Shown piece after piece: positions 1-9,901 of a stretch of 64,000 bases of DNA. Made by a program: the position numbers and the translations under genes. The DNA is from Chryseobacterium sp. E1 (GTDB taxonomy: Bacteria > Bacteroidota > Bacteroidia > Flavobacteriales > Weeksellaceae): positions 1,076,001-1,140,000 of the forward strand of contig CP078104.1 of NCBI GenBank assembly GCA_019203745.1, in the 5' to 3' direction. How positions within the stretch are numbered: position 1 is the first letter of the stretch; each line of letters starts with the position of its first letter. The notes under the pieces were generated by a model. It did no database searches and was not told the DNA's origin. It saw only the letters and a program-made list of their open reading frames with translations.

Positions 1-989
1 GCAGATTTGAATCATTAAAATTGACCTTCATCTGATCAGCATTTCTCACTGATGAACGTAAATCCCGTAAATCGCCGGAAATATCATTGATTTTCTCTGC
101 ATGCACAGACTTTAATTTTGAAGATTTTTCTCTGCATTATTCCGCAGCGTATTCATCATAATTCTTGCCACCCCGGATTTTTCCTGCTTTCCTTTGCCTC
201 TTGCATCCAGTTTTTGTTTCCGTTCCAATGTTTCACGCTCTTTTTCTTTAGCTTTTTCAGGGCCCTTTCTTTAGAATGGATATCATTTTGCAGCGCTTCA
301 TTTTCAATTTCTTTTTGTCCGGCATAGAAGTCATAATTTCCGCCATAGGTGGCAATACCCTGATTACTCAGTTCAAAAATCGTATCAACAAGGTTTAATA
401 ATGTTCTGTCATGGCTTACAATAACAACCGTTGCATCCGTTTTGCTGATAAGTTCATACAGTAATTTTCTACCTTCAAGGTCCAGATGGTTCGTTGGTTC
501 ATCAGTATGATGATATCAGGCCGGTTGATCTGGATTCCTGCAAGAAAGACCTTGGTCTTTTGCCCCCGCTTAATGCATCCAGCTTTTGAGTCAGGCCAAA
601 ATCTGCCAGTCCCCAATACTGTAAAGCAGCCTGAGAACGCTCTTCAATATCCCAGTCATCGTTCAGTGTTTCAAAATACCTTTCATCCACCTCGCCGTTG
701 GTAATTTTTTGAAGGGCATTCAGCTTATGATCAATTTTCAGGGATTCAGCAATCGTAAGATGATTAAAATTCCCAAACATCTGGGGAACATAGAAAACTT
801 CCCCTGTATGTTTATATCTCCGTTTAATGGTTGTATTTCGTCAGCGATTAATTTCAGCAGGGTAGATTTCCCCATACCGTTGTTTCCCACCAAAGCTGAT
901 TTAGTGTGGGATGGTATCGTTAAATGAATATGATTGAATAGAAGATCTCCTCCCGGAAACCCAAAGGATATATTATGTAGTAAAATCAT
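1..989 (-). CDS. ABC-F family ATP-binding protein, 3' end outside window
   Basis: Soluble ABC-F ATPase of the translation-factor/antibiotic-protection group; it has no membrane segments. From the start at 989 it shows Walker A GNNGMGKST (about residues 36-44), the signature LSGG near 565, Walker B IIILDEPTNHLD near 495 and the SHDRTLL switch near 410. A charged linker rich in Lys, Glu and Arg then begins and the gene runs off the left edge, so the second ATPase domain is not visible. Frame breaks near 803, 563 and 506 are each cured by one extra G on the coding strand. ABC-F is secure; ribosome protection versus a housekeeping Uup/EttA-like role cannot be decided from this half. Confidence 0.88.
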
Positions 990-1157
990 GATTTCTTTCT
1001 TAAAATGGTTAAACAGCGGTTACTCATGGGTTACCGTTTTATGGATTCTGAAAGAAATTATATCCTACATGTCTGTATTTATGGGTTTTGAAAGAACAAA
1101 GATAGTATAAATCCTGTATTAAACGCAAAAAGATTTTATTCAAAAATCAAAAATCCG

Positions 1158-1165
1158 TAACTTTG
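1158..1165 (+). promoter_or_regulatory. Promoter -7 box of hpt
   Basis: TAACTTTG matches the Bacteroidota TAnnTTTG -7 element and ends 18 nt before the chosen hpt start codon. It overlaps an upstream in-frame TTG at 1163, which is therefore unlikely to be the start. Confidence 0.6.
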
Positions 1166-1183
1166 CCTCCTACTAAAAATTTT

Positions 1184-1738
1184 ATGGAAAGCATTAAAGT
1201 TCACGACAAAACTTTCGTTCCTTATTTAAAGGATGCCGAAATTCAGGAAATTGTAAAAGAGACAGCGTTAAGAATTTATGAAGATTACAAGGACGAAGTT
1301 CCTGTGTTCATTGGGGTTTTAAATGGGGTTATCATGTTCTTCTCAGATCTTTTAAAGTATTACCCGGGCGAGTGCGAAATTGCCTTCATTCAAATGAGTT
1401 CTTATGTAGGAACTGAATCTACAGGAATTGTTTATCAGAAAATGGAACTTACCAAAGATGTAAAGGACCGTCACATTATTCTTGTAGAAGATATCGTAGA
1501 TACAGGAAACACGGTTGAAAGTCTTTTCAAATACTTCAAAGAAACACAGCGTCCTAAATCTGTAAAACTGGCAAGTTTCTTATTGAAACCTGAGATCTAT
1601 AAGAAAGATTTCAAGCTTGACTATATCGGAAAGGAAATTCCTAACAAATTTGTACTTGGATATGGGCTTGATTATGATGAGCTGGGAAGAAACCTACCAA
1701 ATTTATATCAATTAGCAGACGGACAAATCAACCATTAA
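1184..1738 (+). CDS. hpt: Hypoxanthine phosphoribosyltransferase
   Basis: Purine salvage enzyme that joins hypoxanthine (and usually guanine) to PRPP. The intact 184-residue product carries the type I phosphoribosyltransferase PRPP loop, LVEDIVDTGNT at about residues 99-109, and the family's usual length. The ATG at 1184 is chosen because the -7 box TAACTTTG covers the only upstream alternative. It heads a run with adk and obgE, a gene order I associate with flavobacteria; the 154-nt gap to adk holds a repeat hairpin, so co-transcription is possible but not shown. It is one of the few genes here without a frame break. Confidence 0.95.
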   Translation: MESIKVHDKTFVPYLKDAEIQEIVKETALRIYEDYKDEVPVFIGVLNGVIMFFSDLLKYYPGECEIAFIQMSSYVGTESTGIVYQKMELTKDVKDRHIILVEDIVDTGNTVESLFKYFKETQRPKSVKLASFLLKPEIYKKDFKLDYIGKEIPNKFVLGYGLDYDELGRNLPNLYQLADGQINH

Positions 1739-1740
1739 TA

Positions 1741-1838
1741 TGGCTATTAGCTTCTAGCTTCTGGCTATTAGCTTTTAAAATAAATTTCTAAAAAAGTAAT
1801 TATTAACTAAACAAAGCTAAAAGCAAAAAAGCAAACCG
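1741..1838. repeat. Word-repeat hairpin between hpt and adk
   Basis: The left part (about 1744-1778) is built from repeats of the word TTAGCTTCT/TTAGCTTTT. The right part (about 1814-1844) carries AAAGCTAAAAGC, its approximate reverse complement. The two can fold into an imperfect hairpin with a 35-nt loop. It starts two bases after the hpt stop codon. Confidence 0.55.
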
Positions 1839-1892
1839 CTAAACACCGGAGACGGAAGCAAAAATGCCAATTGCAGGAAGCGAATAAAAATT

Positions 1893-2471
1893 ATGATAAA
1901 CATTGTTCTGTTCGGCCCTCCAGGAAGTGGAAAAGGAACGCAAGCTCAGAATCTGATCGAAAAATTCAATTTAAAACAGGTGTCAACGGGTGATCTTTTC
2001 AGATACAACATGAAAAATGATACTGACCTTGGAAAATTGGCTAAATCTTATATCGATAAGGGAGAATTGGTTCCGGATCAGGTAACAACAGATATGCTGA
2101 TTGATGAGATCAGAAAACCTACGGATACCAATGGCTTCATTTTTGACGGATATCCAAGAACAACTGCTCAGACAGAAGCTCTTGAAAAAATCGTTAAAGA
2201 AGAACTGAATGACGAGATTGATATCTGCCTTTCCCTGGTAGTAGAGGACAAAATTTTAGTTGAAAGACTTCTTAAAAGAGGAGAAACCAGCGGAAGATCT
2301 GACGACAGCAATGTAGAGATCATTGAAAACAGAATTAAAGAATATTACGCTAAAACAGCAGAAGTAGCCGAACTTTATAAGCAGCAGGGAAAATATGTAG
2401 AGGTAAACGGTGTAGGAGAAATTGATGAAATTTCCCAGAAACTTTTCGCTGAAGTAGAGAAAATTAAATAA
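1893..2471 (+). CDS. adk: Adenylate kinase
   Basis: Cytosolic nucleoside monophosphate kinase interconverting ATP, AMP and ADP. The 192-residue intact frame starts with the P-loop GPPGSGKGTQ (residues 8-17), followed by the AMP-binding region STGDLFR and DGYPRT. The LID segment (around residues 125-140) is short and lacks cysteines, so this is the short-LID form without a zinc site. The ATG at 1893 is the only start that keeps the P-loop at the expected distance. It lies between hpt and obgE. Confidence 0.96.
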   Translation: MINIVLFGPPGSGKGTQAQNLIEKFNLKQVSTGDLFRYNMKNDTDLGKLAKSYIDKGELVPDQVTTDMLIDEIRKPTDTNGFIFDGYPRTTAQTEALEKIVKEELNDEIDICLSLVVEDKILVERLLKRGETSGRSDDSNVEIIENRIKEYYAKTAEVAELYKQQGKYVEVNGVGEIDEISQKLFAEVEKIK

Positions 2472-2472
2472 T

Positions 2473-2523
2473 CGGGGTCCGGGATACGGGATTATATTTT
2501 CGTCCCGTAGCTCGCAACTCGTA
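2473..2523. repeat. Word-repeat hairpin between adk and obgE
   Basis: The words CCGGGATACGGGAT and, inverted, CGTCCCGTAGCTCG form an imperfect hairpin right after the adk stop. It has the same architecture as the element after hpt but unrelated words. Confidence 0.5.
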
Positions 2524-2534
2524 ACAAATACTAT

Positions 2535-3514
2535 ATGTCTAACTTTGTAGATTACGTAAAAATCCATTGTAAAAGCGGACACGGAGGTGCAGGTTCTGCC
2601 CACCTTCGCCGTGAAAAGTATATTCCTAAAGGGGGTCCCGATGGTGGCGACGGAGGTCGCGGCGGACACGTCATTATGAGAGGAAATGCTCAGGAATGGA
2701 CTTTACTTCCGCTTCGATATACCCGCCATATAAAAGCAGAGCGTGGTGAAAACGGAGCAAAAAACCAGCTTACCGGTGCAGACGGTTCTGATATTTATAT
2801 TGATGTTCCCATCGGAACTATCGCTAAAAATGAGGACGGAGAAATTATCGGCGAGATCCTTGAAGACAAACAGGAAATCATCCTGATGGAAGGTGGAAAA
2901 GGTGGAAAAGGAAACGAACACTTCAAATCTTCCACCAATCAGACTCCAAGGTATGCACAACCTGGAATGGATGGCCAGGAAGGGTATGTAGTCTTCGAAC
3001 TTAAAATTTTGGCTGATGTAGGACTCGTTGGTTTCCCTAACGCCGGAAAATCTACGCTTCTGGCTTCTGTTTCAGCAAAACCCAAAATTGCCAACTATGC
3101 CTTCACTACTTTGACACCTAACCTTGGGATCGTGGATTACAGGAATTACAAATCTTTTGTAATGGCTGATATCCCGGGAATCATTGAAGGAGCGGCGGAA
3201 GGAAAAGGTTTGGGACACAGATTCCTTAGACATATTGAAAGAAACTCTATCCTGTTATTTTTAATTCCGGCTGATTCTGAAGATCACTATCAGGAGTTTA
3301 AAATTCTGGAAAATGAACTGAAGGAGTACAATCCTGAGCTTCTGGATAAAGATTTCATTGTTTCTGTTTCAAAAGCCGATCTTCTGGATGATGAACTGAA
3401 AAAGAAATTGCTGCCGAATTCCCTGAAAACAAGCAACCGCTTTTCTTCTCAGGGGTTACAGGAGAAGGACTGACAGAACTGAAAGATGCTATCTGGAAGC
3501 AATTACACGGATAA
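2535..3514 (+). CDS. obgE: GTPase ObgE/CgtA (one frame break)
   Basis: Essential ribosome-associated GTPase acting in 50S maturation and stress signalling. The N-terminal glycine-rich Obg fold (residues 1-160) contains GGDGGRGG and GGKGGKGN. The G domain follows with G1 GFPNAGKST (about 166-174), G3 DIPGIIEGA and G4 SKAD. The frame breaks at the A-run 3399-3403; one more A restores the C-terminal [11 protein letters not shown] (G5 region) and the stop at 3512-3514, giving 326 residues. No C-terminal OCT extension is present. A strong terminator follows, closing the hpt-adk-obgE group. Confidence 0.95.
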
Positions 3515-3544
3515 AAGCAACTTTAAATCAGATAAAAATACTAT

Positions 3545-3576
3545 AAAGAGGAGCAATATTGCTTCTCTTTGTTTTT
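3545..3576 (+). terminator. Rho-independent terminator of obgE
   Basis: AAAGAGGAGCAA pairs with TTGCTTCTCTTT across a two-base loop and is followed by GTTTTT. It lies over any upstream start of the next gene, which supports the start at 3652. Confidence 0.8.
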
Positions 3577-3651
3577 CCCCTTATCATCTGTAATCAACCT
3601 TCGGTTTATGAGTTGGAACAATTATTGAAAGATTCCTTCAAAATATACGTT

Positions 3652-4107
3652 ATGAAATATCTGCTAGGCCTTTGTGCATTTATATTGTTATTCTCCTGTA
3701 ATTCTCAGAAGGTCAATTCCAAATATTCTAAAATTGAATATGAGGCCACTCCATGCTTTGGATTCTGCCCGGTTTTTAAAATGACGATCAATCCGGATAG
3801 AACGGCAGTTTTTGAAGCAGAACATTTTAACTTCAGCGACAAACCTTCGAAGGATGAATTCTCCAAGCCCCGTGAAGGAACTTTTAAGGGAACAATCAAA
3901 GAAGAAGATTATAACAAACTGATCAGTCTATTGGATAATCTGAATGTAAAGAGCCTGAATGATAAATATGGTAAACACAATATTACAGATCTTCCGACTT
4001 CTTATTTAAGAATCAATTTTGCGGACGGTACTGTAAAGAATGTGGAAGATTATGGAAAACAAGGTACTGAAAAGCTTTCAGAGGTGTATGCATTTTTGAG
4101 AATCTGA
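3652..4107 (+). CDS. DUF6438-type lipoprotein
   Basis: Small predicted lipoprotein of unknown function. The start at 3652 gives a 151-residue protein with a hydrophobic signal and lipobox LLFSC (Cys16). An earlier in-frame start at 3559 lies inside the obgE terminator and is rejected. The mature part has TPCFGFCPVFKMTI, the cysteine pair typical of DUF6438 proteins. The frame is intact. It probably sits in the envelope, facing the periplasm or the surface. Confidence 0.75.
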   Translation: MKYLLGLCAFILLFSCNSQKVNSKYSKIEYEATPCFGFCPVFKMTINPDRTAVFEAEHFNFSDKPSKDEFSKPREGTFKGTIKEEDYNKLISLLDNLNVKSLNDKYGKHNITDLPTSYLRINFADGTVKNVEDYGKQGTEKLSEVYAFLRI

Positions 4108-4161
4108 GAAAGAATCAGCAATGGACTAAGGTAAATTAAGTGTTATAAAAATATTTTAAGC

Positions 4162-4201
4162 TATCTTTGCACAATAATTCCTTCCTTCGGGAGGAATTAT
4201 T
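4162..4201 (+). promoter_or_regulatory. Promoter -7 box plus leader hairpin of the barrel-protein gene
   Basis: TATCTTTG (4162-4169) is a TAnnTTTG box. Seven bases on, AATTCCTTC and GGAGGAATT form a 9-bp stem with a CTTCG loop, extendable to 12 bp (4173-4201). The unit ends 28 nt before the start codon. A near copy, with compensating base changes in the stem, precedes the helicase gene at 4992-5030. Confidence 0.6.
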
Positions 4202-4229
4202 ATTTTATAAAACTATTAATCATTAAAAC

Positions 4230-4852
4230 ATGAAAAAAGGTATTCTATTTATTTTATTGTTAGCTGTTTCGCCCTTTATCAATGCGCAAAGTTCATCCAT
4301 GAGTTTTGGGGTGAAAGGAGGATATACCTTATCCAGCATGAAATTCTTTGACACACAACTAGATTCAAAATCTTATTTCTACGCAGGTATTCTGGCCGAG
4401 CAGCCTTTATCTTCTAAGTTTGGTTTACAGGCCGAGGTATTATATACGCAACTGGGCGGTAAGGAAAGCTATCCCGGTGTTCAGTTAATAGGTAATGAAA
4501 TTGTGAATGTGGGAGATATGAAATTTGAATATAGACTCAATCAGATACAGGTTCCCGTTTCTTTGAAGTATTATTTTATTCCCAATCTTTCTGCTTCTGT
4601 AGGGATGAATATAGGATTTAATATATCCTCCAAAGTAACAACAGACACTATTTTCAACGGTGAGGTCACTGCTAATTCAGAAGGAACCAAAACGTTAAAC
4701 TTCTTCCCTTTTCTGGGTACTGAATATAAGATTAATGAGAAGTTTTTGTGGATGCCCGTTATCATTTCAACTTCTTTGAAACCAACAAAGAGAATGCTGT
4801 TCCCACAAAAATCGGATTTTTACAGGCCGGTGTAGGATACAGATTCAAGTAA
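4230..4852 (+). CDS. Outer-membrane beta-barrel protein (porin family, one frame break)
   Basis: Predicted small outer-membrane barrel of the OMP_b-brl type. It has a signal peptide (residues 1-20, ending INAQ), alternating hydrophobic strands such as GVKGGYTL and YYFIPNLSASVGMNIGF, and a C-terminal strand ending YRFK after the break is fixed. The T-run near 4742-4747 lacks one T; adding it turns the tail into FFVDARYHFNFFE and ends at 4852, giving 207 residues. It has its own promoter and terminator, so it is a single-gene unit. Its function (adhesion, permeability or structure) cannot be told. Confidence 0.8.
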
Positions 4853-4870
4853 GGTACAAAGTTTTAATAA

Positions 4871-4896
4871 AAAGGCTGTCTGATTAGGCAGCCTTT
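4871..4896 (+). terminator. Terminator after the barrel-protein gene
   Basis: AAAGGCTG and CAGCCTTT pair around a 10-base loop, then a T-rich tail. It lies 18 nt after the stop codon. Confidence 0.7.
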
Positions 4897-4991
4897 CCTA
4901 TTTTCTTTCAGGATTTAAACCTAAAAAACAGATAAAATCAGAACAACAGAAGGCTTATCAACAGGATATAAATTCTTAAAAATATTTAAGC

Positions 4992-5030
4992 TACCTTTGC
5001 AAAACGTAATTCTTTCAAACAGAGGGAATT
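4992..5030 (+). promoter_or_regulatory. Promoter -7 box plus leader hairpin of a DEAD-box helicase
   Basis: TACCTTTG (4992-4999) is followed by AATTCTTTC pairing with GAGGGAATT around the loop AAACA (5008-5030). Upstream flank, spacing, stem length and loop length match the element at 4162-4201. The start codon follows 27 nt later. Confidence 0.6.
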
Positions 5031-5057
5031 TTTATTTAAAATTTTAAAATAATTCAT

Positions 5058-6366
5058 TTGAATTTTACAGACTTAAACTTAATAGAACCTATTGCAAAGG
5101 CAATCCAGGAGCAGGGATACACGACTCCCACTCCTATTCAGGAAAGATCTATTCCTGAAATCTTAGAAGGCAGAGACTTTTTAGGTTGTGCCCAAACCGG
5201 AACAGGGAAAACGGCTGCTTTTTCTATCCCAATCTTACAGAACTTATCCAAAAATAAAATCCCCAACCGTCATATAAAAGCATTAATCCTCACTCCTACA
5301 AGGGAGCTGGCGATTCAGATTGAAGAAAATATTAATGCTTACGGTAAATATCTCCCGTTGAAACAACTTGTTATTTTCGGAGGGTAAAACAGGGAAACCA
5401 GGAAGCTGCTTTGAAAAAAGGGGTTGATATTCTGGTAGCCACACCGGGAAGACTTCTTGATTTTATTGCCCAGGGAATTATCAGTCTGAAGAACCTTGAG
5501 ATCTTTGTACTTGATGAAGCAGACAGAATGCTTGATATGGGATTTGTACATGATGTGAAAAGAATCATTAAGCTCTTGCCTCAGAAAAGACAGACTTTAT
5601 TTTTCTCAGCAACAATGCCCGGTGAAATCCAGAAGCTGGCCAATTCTATCCTGAATAATCCGGTAAAAGTAGAAGTAACACCGGTTTCTTCTACCGCAGA
5701 TACGATTAAACAATCCGTATACTTTGTAGAAAGAGAAAATAAGCTGAATCTGCTATCCCATATTCTGAAAAACGATATTGCAGACTCAGTACTGGTATTC
5801 TCAAGAACAAAACACGGGGCTGATAAAATTGCCAGAAAGCTTCAAAAGATAATATTTCAGCTGAGGCTATTCACGGTAATAAATCTCAGAATGCAAGACA
5901 GAATGCCCTGAATAACTTCAAATCAGGAAAAACAAGGATTCTGGTGGCTACAGATATTGCAGCAAGAGGAATTGATATTGATGAATTGAAATTCGTGATC
6001 AATTTTGAATTATCCGATGTTTCCGAAACCTATGTACACCGTATCGGAAGAACAGGAAGAGCGGGGGCTGAAGGTACATCGATCTCTTTTGTAGACGGAC
6101 TGGATCTTTTAAACCTAAAAAACACGGAAAAACTAATCGGTAAGAAGATTCCGGTGATCAAGAATCATCCGTTCCATACTGATGACCTGGTAGCACAGAA
6201 AAGGGATTCTAACAATAAGCCTGTTCCTTCAGGAGGTGCTGAGAAACCAAAAGCATCCAATGGGAATGGTTCAAGGTCAAATAACAACCGTAAAAAGCCA
6301 TCCTCACCTACTGCCTCAGTGGGATATAAGAAGCCTAAGAATAAGAATTTCACAAGGAAAAAATAA
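5058..6366 (+). CDS. DEAD-box RNA helicase, RhlE-like (two frame breaks)
   Basis: ATP-dependent RNA helicase, reconstructed to 436 residues. Visible motifs are the Q motif [13 protein letters not shown] (about 44-51), Ia [27 protein letters not shown] and [12 protein letters not shown]. The tail is basic and Asn/Lys-rich, as in RhlE-type proteins. Frame breaks lie at 5382-5384 (one G short) and 5844-5847 (one A short). The start is a TTG at 5058, because no ATG or GTG lies closer to the conserved N-terminus. The duplicated promoter-hairpin leader suggests shared control with the preceding gene; cold induction would be typical of the family but is not shown here. Confidence 0.9.
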
Positions 6367-6370
6367 AAGA

Positions 6371-6402
6371 AAAAGTTTCTCAGTATTGGGAAACTTTTTT
6401 TT
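6371..6402 (+). terminator. Terminator after the helicase gene
   Basis: AAAGTTTC and GGAAACTTT pair and are followed by a run of T, five bases after the stop codon. It also lies downstream of the convergent minus-strand gene ending at 6426. Confidence 0.8.
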
Positions 6403-6425
6403 GTTATATGATCTTTAATTTCTTT

Positions 6426-7579
6426 TCAGTTTTCATTCAAGCTATTTCGAACTGTAAAACAATATCCGATGATAGAGAAAGGTAGACAGGCTGCCAGATA
6501 AGTTGTAGAAAAGAAGTTATTCTGATAGGAAATGTCTAAGGTGAGATACTGTTCACCCACAAAAAACAGCATAATTAAAAAGGTAATATAGGCTGAAAAG
6601 TAAAATACGGTCTGAATTTTTTTAACATAGAATGCTGCGATGATTGCCAACACCACGAAGAACAGCATTACAAATTTATTGCTTTGTCCCTGAAGGGTTA
6701 AAGGATTGTAATGCAGAAGATGGTCAATACTTTTTGCCGGCAAAAGTACAGTTGCCAGTAATACCGTTACTATGAGTAAAAAGCTTACTCCAAACTTTAT
6801 TTTCTTTTCCCATGAAGTGACTATAAAAGGCTGAAGGAGGAAAATAATCAAAGGAATTACCACCACACTCCTTGTAAGACACAGAAGCCCTGTGCACAGT
6901 CCCAATAAGACAGGTTTCTGAAAGTAATCATGTTTGAATCTACTGCTCCAGAACAGGATAAACGCCGCAGCAATAATAAACGATGAAATAAAATCGCTTT
7001 TGCAAACCACCTCATAGATATAAGCAAGGGATATTCCCAACATGAGTATGGCTTTAAACCTGATCAGGTTATTCTTAAATTCAACCAAAACAGTGTATGA
7101 AAACAGGAGAAAAGCTGCTACCTGAAGATACCCTACATTACCCAAAAAGTAAAATATGCCGGATAACGCCAACTGCCCCGGAAGGTAAGAAGATAAATTA
7201 CCCATAAAATTAGGCGTATCATAAATATATTTCCCTTTAAACCAGTATTCTAATGAAAATTCCAACGTCTGCCACCTGTCTATATTCATTTTGTACGGAT
7301 CTTTCATGACATGACATAAACCGATATAAGCTATACTGATAAAGGCGATAAGGATATAAACCAGTTTTCCGGTCCATATTTTCTTAAACTGAGACCATTT
7401 TTCCAGGGAAAACAGGAATGCATTTGCCACAAAGAAAACTGCAGCCAAAAGACTGAGGGGCACAAAAGACTGCCTGATCCCATACTTTGTAAGGAACAAA
7501 AGATTCACTATAAAATAAACCGCAAACAGTAAACTGCCATTTAACCGGTTATTTTTACGGGTTCCAGCAATCTGTTCAT
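6426..7579 (-). CDS. Polytopic membrane protein of unknown function
   Basis: I do not recognise the family. The 384-residue reconstructed product has about ten hydrophobic segments and a short soluble stretch near residues 95-125. The layout recalls undecaprenyl-linked glycosyltransferases of the GT-C or GT87 type, but no catalytic motif is secure. The frame is open from 7508 (GTG) onward and also upstream; adding one A at the ATG at 7577-7579 gives an N-terminus beginning MKQIAGTRKNN, three bases after the tatD stop. That makes it a tatD-linked second gene, with the start inferred. Confidence 0.55.
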
Positions 7580-7582
7580 TGA

Positions 7583-8348
7583 TTATTCTGCTTTAAAAAG
7601 ATTCCTGGCATTCCCGGTTGTAATACGGTCTATTTCAGAAAAGTCTTTACCGTAGATATCTACCAGTTTTCCGGCTACCAGGTCAAGGTATGAACTTTCG
7701 TTTCTTTTCCCTCTGTGCGGTACGGGTGCCAGATAAGGGGAGTCTGTTTCCAAAACAATTTTATCTAAAGGAATTTCGTTCAGAAACTGATCGATTTTCC
7801 CGTTTTTAAAGGTCACTACTCCACCGATCCCTAAAATGAAATTAAGATCGATAGCATGCTGTGCGTGTTCAAGATTTCCGGAAAAGCAGTGGAAAATCCC
7901 TCTCAATTTAGGATGCTTCTTTCTTTCCAGGACGTCAAACGTTTCATCAAAGCTTTCTCTTGTATGAATAACGATCGGAAGATCTTTTCTATCGCCCAGT
8001 CAATCTGCTGCTCAAAGGCTTTCACCTGAATATCTAAGGTCGTTTTATCCCAGTACAGATCAATACCTATCTCTCCTATTGCGGGAAAATGTCTCTGGTC
8101 AAGGTAATTTTTAACGATCTCCAGTTCTTTTTCCCACGACTCCGGTTTTACATAACAAGGATGCAATCCCATCATTGAAAAAATCTGTCCCGGGTATTCA
8201 GCTTCCAGTTGCAGCATTTTTTCATGCGATTCGAGTCAATTGCAGGAAGGTAAAATTCATTAATTCCTTTATCTAAAGCTCTCTGAATAGCTTCTTTTCT
8301 GTCTTCATCAAATTCTTCTGCGTATAAATGGGTATGTGTATCAATCAT
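7583..8348 (-). CDS. TatD/YcfH family metal-dependent hydrolase (two frame breaks)
   Basis: TIM-barrel metal-dependent DNase of the TatD family, reconstructed to 255 residues. Metal ligands are seen in MIDTHTH at the N-terminus, GEIGIDLYW, VIHTRE, FHCFSG and DSPYLAP. Frame breaks lie near 8232 (one C short on the plus strand) and at 7985-7988 (T run one short). The start at 8348 is fixed by the THTH motif, which must sit at the N-terminus. It follows the DUF4269 gene with a 5-nt gap, so the two are probably co-transcribed. Known roles of the family are 3'-5' DNase activity in repair or turnover. Confidence 0.9.
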
Positions 8349-8353
8349 TTTTC

Positions 8354-8875
8354 TTAGTATTTTAACAGATCTTCATAAGGGTTTTCAAGTCCCAGCAATA
8401 TTCCGAAAGCCGGTTCTGTTTTTATTCCCTGTTTTTTAAGTTCTATTATTTTTTGTTTAAATTCTTCTCCTTCTTCCTGTAATATTTTGTATTCAGCAAT
8501 CATATGGAGGTAAGCGTTTTGCTGTTTTGTCGGTTTATTCTGTCCGAAAATTTCAATAGGAAATCCTTCCAGCATAAAATTTAATGTGATGCATTTTTCA
8601 CCGTTTACGATAGGATGTTCAACGTCTACATCGTGAGGAATAAATCTGCTGAACATTAAATCATCCAGAAAGTCTTCTTCAAATCTTAAATCAACCTCAA
8701 AAATAATATCCAGATCACTTCCATCAATGTCAATTTCAATAGGAATGGTTCCTGCTAAAATGGGTGAATATTCCTTTAATTTTTCAAAAATATGATGTTT
8801 TGCAAGAACTTCATACGCCCTTTTCTGTCTTTCATTCCCGTTTTTCAGATAGTCAATTCTGGTAAAATCAATCAT
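8354..8875 (-). CDS. DUF4269 family protein
   Basis: Intact 173-residue protein of the DUF4269 family, whose fold is thought to be nucleotidyltransferase-like. The acidic segment GSDLDIIFEVD (about residues 52-62) could be the carboxylate site; FPIEIFGQNKP and YKILQEEGEEF are family-typical. Function is unknown. It lies between the GSCFA gene (17 nt upstream) and tatD (5 nt downstream) on the same strand, so a four-gene transcript is plausible. Confidence 0.8.
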   Translation of the reverse strand: MIDFTRIDYLKNGNERQKRAYEVLAKHHIFEKLKEYSPILAGTIPIEIDIDGSDLDIIFEVDLRFEEDFLDDLMFSRFIPHDVDVEHPIVNGEKCITLNFMLEGFPIEIFGQNKPTKQQNAYLHMIAEYKILQEEGEEFKQKIIELKKQGIKTEPAFGILLGLENPYEDLLKY

Positions 8876-8892
8876 TTAAAATATTTTATGCT

Positions 8893-9824
8893 TTACCTTT
8901 TTGCGCTGGTTTTCAATCCTCTGATCAAGCTTTTCTCTGAATTCAATAAACTTCGGGTCTTTTTATCACTGGTCTTATGTTCCAAAGCTTTGATGATCTT
9001 AAAGTTTTCTTTGATAAAATTTTGAGTTTCGCCAGAAAAATAAGCGTTTCCAAATTTGTCAAAAATATAATTAACAGCCTGCGTACTTGGATGAATCATA
9101 TCTTCTTTATAAAACCGGTAATCCCGAAGATCATCCATCAGAATCTCATAGACAGGAAGATAGTGGCAGTCTTCAAACATTGAAATTGATTCGTGAATCG
9201 CTGTAATCAGTTTGGATTTACTCAGCTGATTCCCTATCATCCGTCCTTAGTATGCCTTACAGGAGAGACTGTAAACAGAATCTGCACTCCTTCTTTACAG
9301 ATATCTTTAAGTTCCAGAATCGTGTTATAAATAGAGCCCGTGAGCTCCTGATGAGAAAGCAGTCTTTTCTCGAAAAACTTCTGTGGAATTTTGTGACAGT
9401 TGGCCACCAGCTTTTTCTTCGGAAGAAATTCATAGATGAATGAAGATCCGTAGGTGATAATAATCCAGTCTGCTTCCTGAAGAAAGGCATTTCCTTCTTC
9501 AATTGATTTGTTGATCTTATCTAAAGTCTGATGAATATAGCGGGTATCAAAGCCTGTATGATGGTCCAAAGAGATATATTCCTCATTGTAGGTGATAAGC
9601 TCTTCTTCCTGATAGAATGCAGAATCGTGAAGCCTTTGTACCGCATTATTGATTGAAAAGGGATTAAAGATAGTCCCAAAAGGATTGCTGAGGGTCTGAA
9701 GCTGTCCGTTTTCAAGCAAATCGGTCATCTCAGAGGCAAAACAGGAGCCTATTGAAAATATTTTATCTTCAATCTCTATCTTCTTTTCTGATGCGGGGAT
9801 GTCAACTTCGGTTCTGAATTTCAT
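8893..9824 (-). CDS. GSCFA family protein (one frame break)
   Basis: Member of the GSCFA family (SGNH-hydrolase-like), common in Bacteroidota and of unproven function. The defining motif SIGSCFASE is at residues 25-33, ITYGSSFIYEF follows in the middle, and DMIHPSTQAVNYIF near the C-terminus carries the Asp and His expected of an SGNH-type site. The break at 9240-9241 needs one T on the plus strand (one A in the gene) and yields 310 residues. The start at 9824 gives a compact N-terminus beginning MKFRTEVDI. Confidence 0.85.
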
Positions 9825-9837
9825 TGTACAGGGATTC

Positions 9838-9900
9838 GGTTACAGGAAAACAGGTTGCAGATAAATCATTATTACCTGCAACCTGCATTCTGCTTCCTAT
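9838..9900. repeat. Word-repeat hairpin between GSCFA and polyprenyl synthase genes
   Basis: ACAGGAAAACAGGTTGCAG (about 9852-9870) is mirrored by ACCTGCAACCTGCATTCTGC (about 9874-9893). The words are repeats of CTGCAACC. It abuts the stop codon of the synthase at 9902. Confidence 0.6.
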
Positions 9901-9901
9901 A

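Noticed and set aside
3559..3651. N-terminal extension of the DUF6438 lipoprotein
   Set aside because: The extension lies inside the obgE terminator, and the ATG at 3652 gives a proper lipoprotein signal.
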